Positions 5,461 to 12,283 of a stretch of DNA of 12,625 nt are shown piece after piece. The notes beneath the pieces were generated by a model, which saw only the letters and a list, made by a program, of their open reading frames with translations, was not told the DNA's origin and searched no databases. Positions within the stretch are counted from its first letter, which is position 1; the number at the start of each line of letters is the position of its first letter. A program made the position numbers and the translations under genes. The stretch is from Clostridiales bacterium (GTDB taxonomy: Bacteria > Bacillota > Clostridia > Oscillospirales > Oscillospiraceae), in assembly GCA_017577345.1 (NCBI GenBank), contig PITX01000014.1, positions 1-12,625 of the forward strand. The letters are read 5' to 3'.

Positions 5461-6587
5461 GGGAAGTCCGGGTCGTCTTCCGTCACAAGCGGAAATGACG
5501 ATTGTGACGGTTGTGACGATTGATCCGGGGGCGACTCCTTATCGTCATTCTCCGCCTTTAGTGACGCAAGTATCTCGCTCCTCGAAACACCGTCATCATC
5601 GTCATCATCGTCACGCAGCGTCAGACAGATCGTCCGTGCGGCAGCAGTCTTGCGGTACTCATAGGTGATCCCCATTGGCGCAAGCACGGTGCTGTAATAG
5701 CGTGTCAGATATCTGCTTGCGATGTTCGGTCTGAGGTCATCGATCTCCAGAGCATCCAGAAGATCCGAGGTAGTCCCGTGAAACTCCCGGTGCAGCAGAA
5801 GGAAGTCGACCACCTGAAAAATAAATTCCGGTACCCGTTCCGTTTTCGGCTCGTACGGAGAGTTGTCCTCTATGACATGCCACGTCACGCCTTCCATCTC
5901 CAGAAACAGCTTCTTTTCTTCGATGTCGCGTCCGGTGATGCTGAAGGTGGCTTTGCCGCTGAAGCGGTCAACCTTCCGAAGGACCATACAGGTATCTGCC
6001 ACGCCCATGATCCCGGTCGAGCCGGTGATGTCGTTGAAGATGTTTCCGTTGTCCCGTTCCTTTCGGGTGTGATGTACGATGACGATGCAGATGCCGTGAT
6101 TGTCTGCGATCTTTTTCAGCGAGGACAGATCTTTGTAGTCCTGCGCGTAGGCATTGACCTTTGCCGAAACATTGTCACGAACCATCTGTAGAGTGTCGAT
6201 GAAGATCAGCCCTGTTCCCGGATGCTCCTTCAGGATCGTTTCGATCTGGTCCTCCAGCTCCTGTCCGAGTCTGCCGCAGGAGAAGCCGAACAGAAGATTC
6301 TCCGGCGGGTCCTCCTCGATCAGATCCTGCATACGCTGCTGGACGCGCCACTCGCGATCCTCCAAAGCCAGATACACGACATCCGTTTTGTGTGTCGGAC
6401 AGCCCCACACTGGCTCGCCTCTGCTGATCTGCAGGCAGAACCAGAGCACAAGCCAGCTTTTGCCGATTTTGGAGTCGCCTGCCAGAATCGCCAGACCGTC
6501 TGAAAGAATGCCGTCAATCAGCTGCTTCGGATGATTGAGCGGCTTATAGTACAGGGTCTCCGCATCGATCAGCGGTATTTTTCCCAT
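5454..6587 (-). CDS. repA: RepA-like RecA-fold helicase/ATPase
   Basis: A 377-residue RecA/KaiC-fold ATPase resembling the hexameric RepA helicases of mobilizable plasmids (RSF1010 type). Walker A is GDSKIGKS (37-44), Walker B is GLIFIDT (126-132), VIVHHTRK (169-176) fits the sensor region and GSTGIMGVAD (189-198) is typical of the family. Residues 215-320 include a probable winged-helix part. The C-terminus is low-complexity and acidic: seven consecutive Asp around residue 330, then Ser/Gln/Pro. GGGAGG is 9 bases before the ATG. It would unwind DNA for replication of the excised element; this is inferred. Upstream lie a hairpin (6622-6658) and a copy of a duplicated regulatory segment (6677-6760). 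Its 3' end overlaps the TTTGTGCCAAA repeats. Confidence 0.85.
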   Translation of the reverse strand: MGKIPLIDAETLYYKPLNHPKQLIDGILSDGLAILAGDSKIGKSWLVLWFCLQISRGEPVWGCPTHKTDVVYLALEDREWRVQQRMQDLIEEDPPENLLFGFSCGRLGQELEDQIETILKEHPGTGLIFIDTLQMVRDNVSAKVNAYAQDYKDLSSLKKIADNHGICIVIVHHTRKERDNGNIFNDITGSTGIMGVADTCMVLRKVDRFSGKATFSITGRDIEEKKLFLEMEGVTWHVIEDNSPYEPKTERVPEFIFQVVDFLLLHREFHGTTSDLLDALEIDDLRPNIASRYLTRYYSTVLAPMGITYEYRKTAAARTICLTLRDDDDDDDGVSRSEILASLKAENDDKESPPDQSSQPSQSSFPLVTEDDPDFPF

Positions 6588-6621
6588 GTTTTTTCACCTC
6601 CCTTCTCATGGTAAAAATAAG

Positions 6622-6658
6622 AAAGTGCCTGTCCCTCATCGGCAAGGGCAGGCACTTT
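6622..6658 (-). terminator. Terminator/attenuator hairpin in the repA leader
   Basis: AAAGTGCCTG (6622-6631) pairs with CAGGCACTTT (6649-6658), with a further CCCT/AGGG inside. On the minus strand it is followed by a U-rich stretch (CTTATTTTTA). It lies 35 bases upstream of the repA ATG. It would stop transcripts from the second parB-like gene. If repA is transcribed from the repeat at 6677-6760, it would act as an attenuator. Confidence 0.6.
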
Positions 6659-6676
6659 TCGTTTCAAGGGGATCTC

Positions 6677-6760
6677 CGCAACCCCCTCTACTTATATAAT
6701 GCAGGAATTTTCGATTTTTGTATCAAATGTCCTTACAACTCGAAAACGATAATCTTACAA
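6677..6760. repeat. Duplicated regulatory segment, copy A (upstream of repA)
   Basis: Positions 6677-6729 are identical to 7959-8011 (53 bases), and the match continues to 6760 with only two differences. The segment holds a TATATAAT stretch and two CTTACAA heptamers 22 bases apart (6732-6738, 6754-6760). Both copies are followed, in the minus direction, by a similar hairpin and then a gene start, here repA. No clear -35/-10 pair with good spacing was found on the minus strand. Confidence 0.8.
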
Positions 6761-6794
6761 GCAGCGCGATGAAGATAATCATTCAAATATGTAT

Positions 6795-7880
6795 CTACTC
6801 GCGGAGTCCAAGCAGATACTCAGTCACGACTTCAAGCGACTGGAGGAGCTGCTGCTTTTCCTCCTCCAAAAGTTCTGGAAAATCAGTACAGTACGCCTCA
6901 CAGGCTTTCTGAAATTTTTCTCCCTTCTCTCGGATAATCTCAAGAGCAAGAGACCGTTTACCTTTTCTTTTCAGTTCTTTCTGTGTTGCGAAAACTTCTT
7001 CAACCCTTGCGGTGACCTCTTCTTTTGGAAGATCTGCCCATTCCCCGATCACACTATGGGGCGGCAAGTAGCCACCTTCAAAAAGCTTCTGATGCGCACC
7101 GGGGCAGGCGGCTTCGGCGGCTTCGATCCCTTTTGTGAACTTGATTGCGCGTTCTTGCTTTGTTTCGATGGGATCAGATTCATCCTCCCGTCGGGCTTTT
7201 TCCTGTATTTCTTCCCGTATCCTGAAGATTTCTGCAACCTTTGCAGCAAGTTCCTCTTTGGGAAGCTTTGGCCATCTGGCGATTTCTTCTCTTGGCGGCA
7301 GATAGCCGCCGTGCAAAAGTTCCCATTTCACACCCGGGCAGGCGGCTTCAGCGGCTTCGATTCCTTTTGTGAACTTTAATGCACGGTTAACGGAAGCACT
7401 ACTGATGCCAAATTCTTTAGCAACTTTTTCGCATGTTTTTCTTTTTTCCTGTAAGTTCTCACTCTGACAACTTACAGCTCTGGTGCATCCATTTCCGCGA
7501 AATCCGTCGGAAGCCCCCCAAGTTTGTTTTTCCAATGCATACCGCATGCCAATTAAATATACCAACTGTTTAGGTGTTAAGTTTCGGCGTCCCACCTGGT
7601 TCTTACATATCCATGCAATTGCCTCGGCCCGGGTTGGCAATGTTACTTCCTGAATGTGGTACTCTAGTTCCGGATGCTTTAGAATGATCTGCCGTCTGTG
7701 ATGACCGTCGATCAGTATATTATTCCATACGACAAGCGGACTTGTGACCGCGCCGTCAGACAGGATGTTTTGCTCCAACTGCGAAAACTCGTCTTCGGTC
7801 AGCGGAGGGCATACCTTTTCGAACTCCGGGTCGATGATAATGCTTTTCAGTTGTTTGATTCTTTCTTCTGTTTCGTTCAT
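6795..7880 (-). CDS. Second ParB-like protein with an internal duplication
   Basis: A 361-residue protein with a ParB-type N-terminal domain: EEFSQ-like region, VTSPLVVWNNILIDGHHRRQIILKH (about 45-69, the ParB box) and NQVGRRNLTPKQLVYLIG (about 94-111). An HTH follows (CEKVAKEFGISSASVNRAL, about 150-168). After it, a 53-residue block starting ALKFTKGIEAAEAACPG (167-219) is repeated as AIKFTKGIEAAEAACPG (245-297). The C-terminus is helical and Lys/Glu-rich. AAAGGA is 7 bases before the ATG. It shares little with the ParB-like protein at 2556-3491 beyond the fold. The gene is flanked by the two copies of the duplicated regulatory segment. Such proteins are found on plasmids and elements as DNA-binding maintenance or regulatory factors; its exact role is unknown. 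Confidence 0.82.
   Translation of the reverse strand: MNETEERIKQLKSIIIDPEFEKVCPPLTEDEFSQLEQNILSDGAVTSPLVVWNNILIDGHHRRQIILKHPELEYHIQEVTLPTRAEAIAWICKNQVGRRNLTPKQLVYLIGMRYALEKQTWGASDGFRGNGCTRAVSCQSENLQEKRKTCEKVAKEFGISSASVNRALKFTKGIEAAEAACPGVKWELLHGGYLPPREEIARWPKLPKEELAAKVAEIFRIREEIQEKARREDESDPIETKQERAIKFTKGIEAAEAACPGAHQKLFEGGYLPPHSVIGEWADLPKEEVTARVEEVFATQKELKRKGKRSLALEIIREKGEKFQKACEAYCTDFPELLEEEKQQLLQSLEVVTEYLLGLRE
6990..7382 (-). repeat. Internal duplication in the parB-like gene
   Basis: Codons 167-219 (7382-7224) and 245-297 (7148-6990) encode the same block, 78 residues apart. The first 17 residues differ at only one position (ALKF/AIKF), with GGYLPP and LPKEE also kept. The DNA is still similar in the same places, so the duplication is fairly recent or under strong constraint. 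Confidence 0.8.
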
Positions 7881-7907
7881 TATTCTTTCCTTTCATATTT
7901 CAGAGTG

Positions 7908-7940
7908 AAGTGCCTGTCCCCTCGGCTAGGACAGACACTT
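7908..7940. promoter_or_regulatory. Leader hairpin upstream of the second parB-like gene
   Basis: AAGTGCCTGTCC (7908-7919) pairs with GGACAGACACTT (7929-7940) with one mismatch. It corresponds to the hairpin at 6622-6658 before repA but has no U-rich tail on the minus strand, so it is less likely to terminate. It lies 28 bases before the start codon at 7880. Confidence 0.55.
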
Positions 7941-7958
7941 TGTGTCAGAAGGGTATCC

Positions 7959-8042
7959 CGCAACCCCCTCTACTTATATAATGCAGGAATTTTCGATTTT
8001 TGTATCAAATGACCTTACAACTCAAAAACGATAATCTTACAA
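7959..8042. repeat. Duplicated regulatory segment, copy B (upstream of the second parB-like gene)
   Basis: Second copy of 6677-6760, differing at two positions. CTTACAA heptamers lie at 8014-8020 and 8036-8042, again 22 bases apart. Here the segment separates divergent genes, parB-like (minus) and the DUF6076-like gene (plus), so it may serve both. A plus-strand TATAAT at 7977-7982 lacks a good -35 box. Confidence 0.8.
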
Positions 8043-8049
8043 TCTGACT

Positions 8050-9330
8050 ATGCCACTTTTTCTGTCCCGATTATCGTACTTATATGTTCTTATAATTAGG
8101 TCATCCGATAGGAGAAAAATCAGAAAGGATGTGGTCGCGACGGTACGGTTTGAAGGTTTGTTTGAGGTAGAATATAAGGACAGTAAGGTTTGTTTCGGCA
8201 GCAGCGAACAACCGGCAGGCTCTTTTGTCATTTCGCTGCTGAATCAGAACGACCGGGATCAGCTGTGGCATCGCTTTCTGCTTCTGAGTGACAGTGCCGT
8301 GCACCGCGTTAGGGACGAGCTTGCACACGGCTATGTGAACTGCGGGCATTTCGTTTCTGCAGGAGATGCCGCCGCACGGGCATTTGCACAGCTTACGGAG
8401 CTTCTGCCGATTTCGGAGGAGGATGCAAAGCGCGGAGCGCAGATGATCAGAGACCTGTTCTGTATTGAAAACGCGGCGGTGCTTCAAGAATATTTCCGAA
8501 AGCGGGCAGAGCTGTCCCTGCTCTCTCCCGAAGCAGTCGCTGATGGGGATGCGTTTGCAAAGTTCATCCCGGACAGTGCTTTCTTTGACGAGGCAGAAGA
8601 ACTGCGCAAAGAGGTTGTCAGAATACTGAAGTTCACGGATCAGCTGCCGTCGGATATCGAGGATGTCTGCAACAGGCTGGATGAATTCGTTTCCATCACC
8701 GCTTTGGAAGCAGATAAAAAAGAGGAAGAAGGCCTGCTATGGGAGGAACCCGTTCCGCAGGTCGTGCATTATGACAAGAAGCATCTTTTGCCGTACGCTT
8801 TGCAGGCATTTGAGGGGGTTCCGTTTTCGGTCATTCAGTGCCATTCCTTCATCCGGCATGACAAGGACGGCAGTCCTGTCTTTGCAAAGCGCATCAGCTT
8901 TGACAGGCTGTTTGACCTGATCGCAAACGATTTCTTTGAGGGTCTGCATTGCGGACATTATCCGCGGCGCTGTGCCGTCTGCGGAAAGGTTTTTCTGATG
9001 TGTGATGCGACAAGGCAGAAGTATTGCAATAGTCCTGCGTCGATAAAGGTCCGGGGAAAAATCCTCACCTGTAAACTGTATGCGGCAGCTATGGGCAAAA
9101 AGGAACGAGCAAAGGATGACCCTGTGGTGCGCGTCTATGATCGGATTTGCCAGTACATATACACCGCAAAAAGCCGCAAACAGCTCACGGCTTCCGATGA
9201 GGAGGCCTTCTGCAGGCACGCAGCACAGTTGAAGGAAAAAGTCAGGCGTGACAGCTCCTATTCGTTTGAAGCTTACACGGCTGATATGGCTGCTCTGGTC
9301 GCGAAAGTGAAACGGAGGATGAACGGTTGA
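8050..9330 (+). CDS. DUF6076-like protein with a cysteine cluster
   Basis: A long protein (426 residues from the ATG at 8050) that resembles the Firmicutes proteins annotated DUF6076; this is from memory and unverified. The N-terminal and middle parts are helical with no enzymatic motif I recognise. Near residue 308 a cysteine cluster RRCAVCGKVF (C308, C311), C318, C326 and C341 suggests a zinc-binding treble-clef or ribbon. The C-terminus is basic and helical. The start is uncertain: the ATG at 8050 has no ribosome site, and a GTG at 8131 is preceded by AGGAG and GAAAGGA at awkward spacings. The N-terminal 27 residues may therefore be untranslated. It overlaps the sigma-factor gene by TTGA, so the two are coupled and probably work together, for example as a regulator and sigma pair. 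No function is established. Confidence 0.75.
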   Translation: MPLFLSRLSYLYVLIIRSSDRRKIRKDVVATVRFEGLFEVEYKDSKVCFGSSEQPAGSFVISLLNQNDRDQLWHRFLLLSDSAVHRVRDELAHGYVNCGHFVSAGDAAARAFAQLTELLPISEEDAKRGAQMIRDLFCIENAAVLQEYFRKRAELSLLSPEAVADGDAFAKFIPDSAFFDEAEELRKEVVRILKFTDQLPSDIEDVCNRLDEFVSITALEADKKEEEGLLWEEPVPQVVHYDKKHLLPYALQAFEGVPFSVIQCHSFIRHDKDGSPVFAKRISFDRLFDLIANDFFEGLHCGHYPRRCAVCGKVFLMCDATRQKYCNSPASIKVRGKILTCKLYAAAMGKKERAKDDPVVRVYDRICQYIYTAKSRKQLTASDEEAFCRHAAQLKEKVRRDSSYSFEAYTADMAALVAKVKRRMNG

Positions 9331-10223
9331 AGGATTGGGAAGCTGATCTGAAGCGGTACCGCATTCTCCCCGCACCGCCGAAGATGCCGCTGCAGGAATA
9401 TATTGAACGCTGTCTTTCCGAAAAGGACAGCCAATACTTTGACTGGTTTCTGAACGCTTATGAGCGCAAGCTCAATAAGATCATCTCCGGCATTGTTCAG
9501 CGATACGCGATGTGCGGACACTTTGAGGATCTGAAGCAGTCGTATATCATCGGCATCTGGAATGCGCTTGCCGTCTACGATCCGTCGCGCGGCGTACCGT
9601 TTGAAAAGTTTATGAGGGCCTATTGCAACAGCGAGATCGACGAATATGTACGCACGATGCGCACCGGCTACACCGTCCCGAAAAAGAGCGAATACACAGA
9701 CCTCAAGAAAGTGATCCGGCTCTACCGCGAGTATGGGGAGAAAAGCGATCCTGAGACACTTGAAAGGATCCACGCCCAGACCGGCGTCAGCACGGACACG
9801 CTCAAAGAAATGCTTGTCGGAGCGCTGCGCAACGAGCACCCGCTGGAGCTGCAGGATGACGAATATGACGAGGACGGAGAAAACGATCCGTCGGTCTTTG
9901 AAGAACGCATTCCTGATTATTCGTCAGACCCGATGTGTGTCTGGCTGGAGCATCAGAAGGCGGATGCCGTATTCGGAGCCTTTTGCTCACTTTCAGTACG
10001 TGAACAGATGACTGTCTCAAAACGGCTGAACATCTGTCCGGACTGTCTCGATGTGCGTGAGCCGGTGACGGATGAATACGGGTCTGTTTCGTTCCGTGAA
10101 CGGGAGCGTTATCAGAAGTTCGAGGACATCGCGCTGGAGTTCGGTGAACGCCGCAGCACCGTGCAGCGTGTATTTCATGGTGCGATTGAAAAGATGCGAA
10201 AGCAGATCCTCAACGGCATGTGA
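9327..10223 (+). CDS. Sigma-70-family RNA polymerase sigma factor
   Basis: A 298-residue sigma-like protein. Region 2 is clear: a helical stretch ending in FEDLKQSYIIGIWNALAVYD (about 66-85), then RGVPFEKFMRAYCNSEIDEYVR (88-109). A middle part carries a region-3-like helix pair (about 118-165), then an acidic linker. Region 4 is the HTH EDIALEFGERRSTVQRVFHG (266-285) with a basic end. A CPDC pair sits just before region 4. The start is TTG at 9327, with GGAGG 8 bases upstream; it shares TTGA with the stop of the preceding gene. Proteins of this kind occur in Firmicutes integrative elements and may direct element promoters such as the duplicated segments here, which is inference. It could also be a sigma-like regulator rather than a true sigma factor. 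Confidence 0.82.
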   Translation: MKDWEADLKRYRILPAPPKMPLQEYIERCLSEKDSQYFDWFLNAYERKLNKIISGIVQRYAMCGHFEDLKQSYIIGIWNALAVYDPSRGVPFEKFMRAYCNSEIDEYVRTMRTGYTVPKKSEYTDLKKVIRLYREYGEKSDPETLERIHAQTGVSTDTLKEMLVGALRNEHPLELQDDEYDEDGENDPSVFEERIPDYSSDPMCVWLEHQKADAVFGAFCSLSVREQMTVSKRLNICPDCLDVREPVTDEYGSVSFRERERYQKFEDIALEFGERRSTVQRVFHGAIEKMRKQILNGM

Positions 10224-10252
10224 TTGCAAAATGCCTTATTATCTGGTATTCT
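10224..10252 (+). promoter_or_regulatory. Candidate promoter for the small gene and the acetyltransferase
   Basis: TTGCAA (10224-10229) and TATTCT (10247-10252) are 17 bases apart, and TG at 10244-10245 gives an extended -10. It lies just after the sigma-factor stop and 30 bases before the next start, so the downstream genes could be expressed independently. Confidence 0.5.
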
Positions 10253-10281
10253 GTTATTACAGATTTTGAGGCGGTGATTTT

Positions 10282-10467
10282 ATGGAGACGGAATATGATG
10301 AATGGGCAGGGCTCACACCGGAGGAAAAGAAACGCAAGCTATATGAGAAGCAGAAAGCACTTTTGGACACATTCCTTGCGCACCACGCGATTTCGCAGAA
10401 ACAGTACGATAAGAGTCTCGGTGATCTGACCGAAAGGATGGGATACAGAGAGACCCCTTTTCATTGA
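10282..10467 (+). CDS. Small hypothetical protein (61 residues)
   Basis: A soluble, charged 61-residue protein starting METEYDEWAGLTPEEKKR, with two predicted helices and a SHOCT-like short C-terminal motif (AISQKQYDKSLGDL). Similar small proteins follow sigma factors in Firmicutes elements; this is recalled, not searched. GAGGCGGTGA precedes the ATG. It is 58 bases after the sigma gene and 14 bases before the acetyltransferase. SHOCT-like short segments are often involved in oligomerisation, but no function is assigned. Confidence 0.75.
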   Translation: METEYDEWAGLTPEEKKRKLYEKQKALLDTFLAHHAISQKQYDKSLGDLTERMGYRETPFH

Positions 10468-10481
10468 TTTTTGGAGAGCAC

Positions 10482-10931
10482 ATGAAGAAAAATGAGATTT
10501 TTATAAGAAAATTTCAGTTGTCTGATTTGAACGAGCTATATAACGTTTTGTCAGACCCGGAGGTTATGAGGTACGTTGAATCTCCATATTCATTGGAACA
10601 AACAAAAGACTTCCTTATCCGTGCAGGACTATGTGAGGTACCCCTTGTTTTCGCCGCAGAAAAAGACGGTAAGTTCATCGGCTATGTCATCTTTCATGAA
10701 TATGATGCGGATTCTTATGAGCTTGGTTGGGTTCTTGATAAAAAATACTGGGGAAAGGGATATGCAACGATAATCACCAAAAATATAATCGCAAAAGCGT
10801 GTGAAATGAAAAAGGATCTGGTGATCGAATGTGTCCCTGAGCAGGAGAAAACAAAGCACCTTGCCCTCGCAAACGGATTTACCTATATCGGAAATATTGA
10901 CAATCTTGATGTGTTCAAGCTGAAAATATAG
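10482..10931 (+). CDS. GNAT-family N-acetyltransferase
   Basis: A 149-residue acetyl-CoA-dependent acetyltransferase. The N-terminal part IRKFQLSDLNELYNVLSD (8-25) fits the RimJ/RimL-like GNAT fold, and motif A is ELGWVLDKKYWGKGYAT (80-96), where GKGYAT binds the acetyl-CoA pyrophosphate. ALANGFTYIG near the end matches the closing GNAT beta-strand. The substrate is unknown: a ribosomal or other protein, a small metabolite, or an antibiotic-like compound are possible. The ATG at 10482 is chosen over 10464 because GGAG lies 5 bases upstream. Codons are more AT-rich than in the neighbouring genes, suggesting separate acquisition as cargo. The candidate promoter at 10224 may drive it with the small gene. 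Confidence 0.85.
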   Translation: MKKNEIFIRKFQLSDLNELYNVLSDPEVMRYVESPYSLEQTKDFLIRAGLCEVPLVFAAEKDGKFIGYVIFHEYDADSYELGWVLDKKYWGKGYATIITKNIIAKACEMKKDLVIECVPEQEKTKHLALANGFTYIGNIDNLDVFKLKI

Positions 10932-11001
10932 GTCAGCTTGAAGCGGAAAACCTCAGTTTGATACTGTCAGAAGCAAACATCGGCGGAGGAGGATAACAAA
11001 T

Positions 11002-11038
11002 AATCCGGTAAGTGCTCAATTTGAGCACTTACCGGATT
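11002..11038. terminator. Long perfect inverted repeat between convergent genes
   Basis: Arms of 18 bases, AATCCGGTAAGTGCTCAA (11002-11019) and its exact complement (11021-11038), are separated by a single T. It lies between the convergent acetyltransferase and lipoprotein genes and would act as a bidirectional terminator, although the T tails are short. An alternative is a protein-binding palindrome. Confidence 0.7.
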
Positions 11039-11052
11039 TGTGTATTGATTAT

Positions 11053-11775
11053 TCAGCTCAGAACATAGATCCAATAGACATCCCCGCGATCGGCATCGGT
11101 GTACCGGTACTCGATATAGACGCGGATTGGGATTTTGGAGACCATATAATTCGGGTTGTTGGGGTATTGCTCGTGCTGATACTGCATCCATTCATAGGTA
11201 GCATCTACACATTGTTTCACCCGATCATTCAGATACGCCTGACCGCCGTACTTAACGATTGCGCGGTCTGATTGCTCATCCGGCGGCCAGTAGCTCGCGC
11301 CTGCCGGTGTGATGGAGTAGTTGATTTGATACCCCAGGCTTTGAGCATAGGCATTGCCGTAGTCCATTGCCGCCTGTATGCTGTACGCCTTTTCCAGTTC
11401 TGCAGGCTCGGTTTCCGTGGGTGCCGGTTCGGTAGGTTCAGGTTCTGTCGGTACCGGCTCCGTCGGTTGCGGTTGTGTGGGCGTCGGCTCGGTTTCCGTC
11501 GGTGGGGTTTCACTTTCCGTAGGTGTCGGCTCCTCCGGTTTTACTTTCTTCTTCAGCGAGGACTTCGGGCCGGTGATCTTCGGGATCGGTCTGGTCGGTT
11601 TCTGCACGCTGCCGCAGACTGCGGCAGGCTTTTCTTTTTCAGCGTGTTCTGTTTCGGCAGTCGTGACAACGGCTGCCTTTTGCTTTCTTTCAGCCTGTAC
11701 GGCAGCTTCTGCGCGGACACAGCCGGTCAGTCCGGCAAGAATCAGACAAAGCAGCAGACAAGTGATTTTCTTCAT
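11053..11775 (-). CDS. Predicted lipoprotein with a Pro/Thr/Glu-rich linker
   Basis: A 240-residue secreted lipoprotein. A signal peptide with a hydrophobic core (5-17) ends in the lipobox LTGC, giving lipidated Cys19, so it should be anchored on the outside of the membrane. A charged stretch (20-80) leads to a linker of Thr-Glu-Pro repeats (81-127) that spans or extends from the wall. A small C-terminal domain (130-240) holds many aromatic residues and no motif I recognise. GGGAGGG is 7 bases before the ATG. It begins 15 bases after the TnpV-like stop, so the two share a transcript. Possible roles include surface display, exclusion or inhibition of a partner; none is shown by the sequence. 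Confidence 0.85.
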   Translation of the reverse strand: MKKITCLLLCLILAGLTGCVRAEAAVQAERKQKAAVVTTAETEHAEKEKPAAVCGSVQKPTRPIPKITGPKSSLKKKVKPEEPTPTESETPPTETEPTPTQPQPTEPVPTEPEPTEPAPTETEPAELEKAYSIQAAMDYGNAYAQSLGYQINYSITPAGASYWPPDEQSDRAIVKYGGQAYLNDRVKQCVDATYEWMQYQHEQYPNNPNYMVSKIPIRVYIEYRYTDADRGDVYWIYVLS

Positions 11776-11790
11776 TTTGATACCCTCCCT

Positions 11791-12153
11791 TTACACATAG
11801 ATCAGTTCGGCGAATACGACTTCTTCTGCGCGGCTTCGGATGCTATTCATGCGGCGCACCCACTCCATCTGATCGGCAGCTTTCAGCGTTTCCGTGACCT
11901 GCTCTCTTGCCGCCATTTCCGTTACAAGCTGAAAAAGCATTTCCTCTGCGCTGCGGTCAACCTCCTCCAGATGAGCGTTCAGTTCTCCGGTCACCAGCAG
12001 CCCGGTATAGATGCCGTTCCGCTGCTCTCGCAGATACGCTTCACGGCGTTTTCCCCATACGCCGACCTTCGGTGCCTCCGGCACTTCCAGCTCCGGCAGC
12101 AGATAATCTCCGACCTGCCTGTAGGTCAGGCCATTTTCAAAAGTCTTATTCAT
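11791..12153 (-). CDS. tnpV: TnpV-family transposon-encoded protein
   Basis: A 120-residue protein matching the TnpV family of Firmicutes mobile elements: GLTYRQVGDYLLPEL (8-22), a KVGVWGKRREAYLREQRNGIYTGLL-like centre (29-53, described by its WGKRR core), and the characteristic end LKAADQMEWVRRMNSIRSRA (90-109) with ELIYV. TnpV proteins accompany transposons and resistance elements; their function is unknown. AGGGAGGTG lies 8 bases before the ATG. No transposase is visible next to it, so it is either a relic or a co-opted accessory gene. It probably shares the promoter at 12180-12208 with the lipoprotein. Confidence 0.88.
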   Translation of the reverse strand: MNKTFENGLTYRQVGDYLLPELEVPEAPKVGVWGKRREAYLREQRNGIYTGLLVTGELNAHLEEVDRSAEEMLFQLVTEMAAREQVTETLKAADQMEWVRRMNSIRSRAEEVVFAELIYV

Positions 12154-12179
12154 AAAGCAAGCACCTCCCTTGCGCCTTC

Positions 12180-12208
12180 ATAGTACAAGAGAGGTGTGCT
12201 TTTGTCGA
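12180..12208 (-). promoter_or_regulatory. Candidate promoter of tnpV and the lipoprotein gene
   Basis: On the minus strand TCGACA (12208-12203) and TACTAT (12185-12180) are 17 bases apart. Initiation near 12173 would leave a short leader before the AGGGAGGTG site and the tnpV ATG at 12153. Confidence 0.5.
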
Positions 12209-12283
12209 ATGTGTGAAATGGAATTCTACAGACTTGACAAATTGCAAGGGTGTTAATTGCTTATCAAAGATCAATACTGCCTT

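Noticed and set aside
5198..5668. Plus-strand frame across the oriT-like spacer
   Set aside because: It crosses the palindromes and the antisense of the Asp run in repA (His/Arg-rich product); no initiation signals.
5454..6587. RepA-like ATPase as a ParA partner for the ParB proteins
   Set aside because: Walker motifs and GSTGIMGVAD fit RecA-fold RepA helicases; the deviant Walker A (KGGxxK) of ParA is absent.
11272..12183. 303-residue plus-strand frame
   Set aside because: It is antisense to both the lipoprotein (lipobox, linker) and TnpV genes, which have good ribosome sites; the product is Arg/Cys/Phe-rich without a domain.
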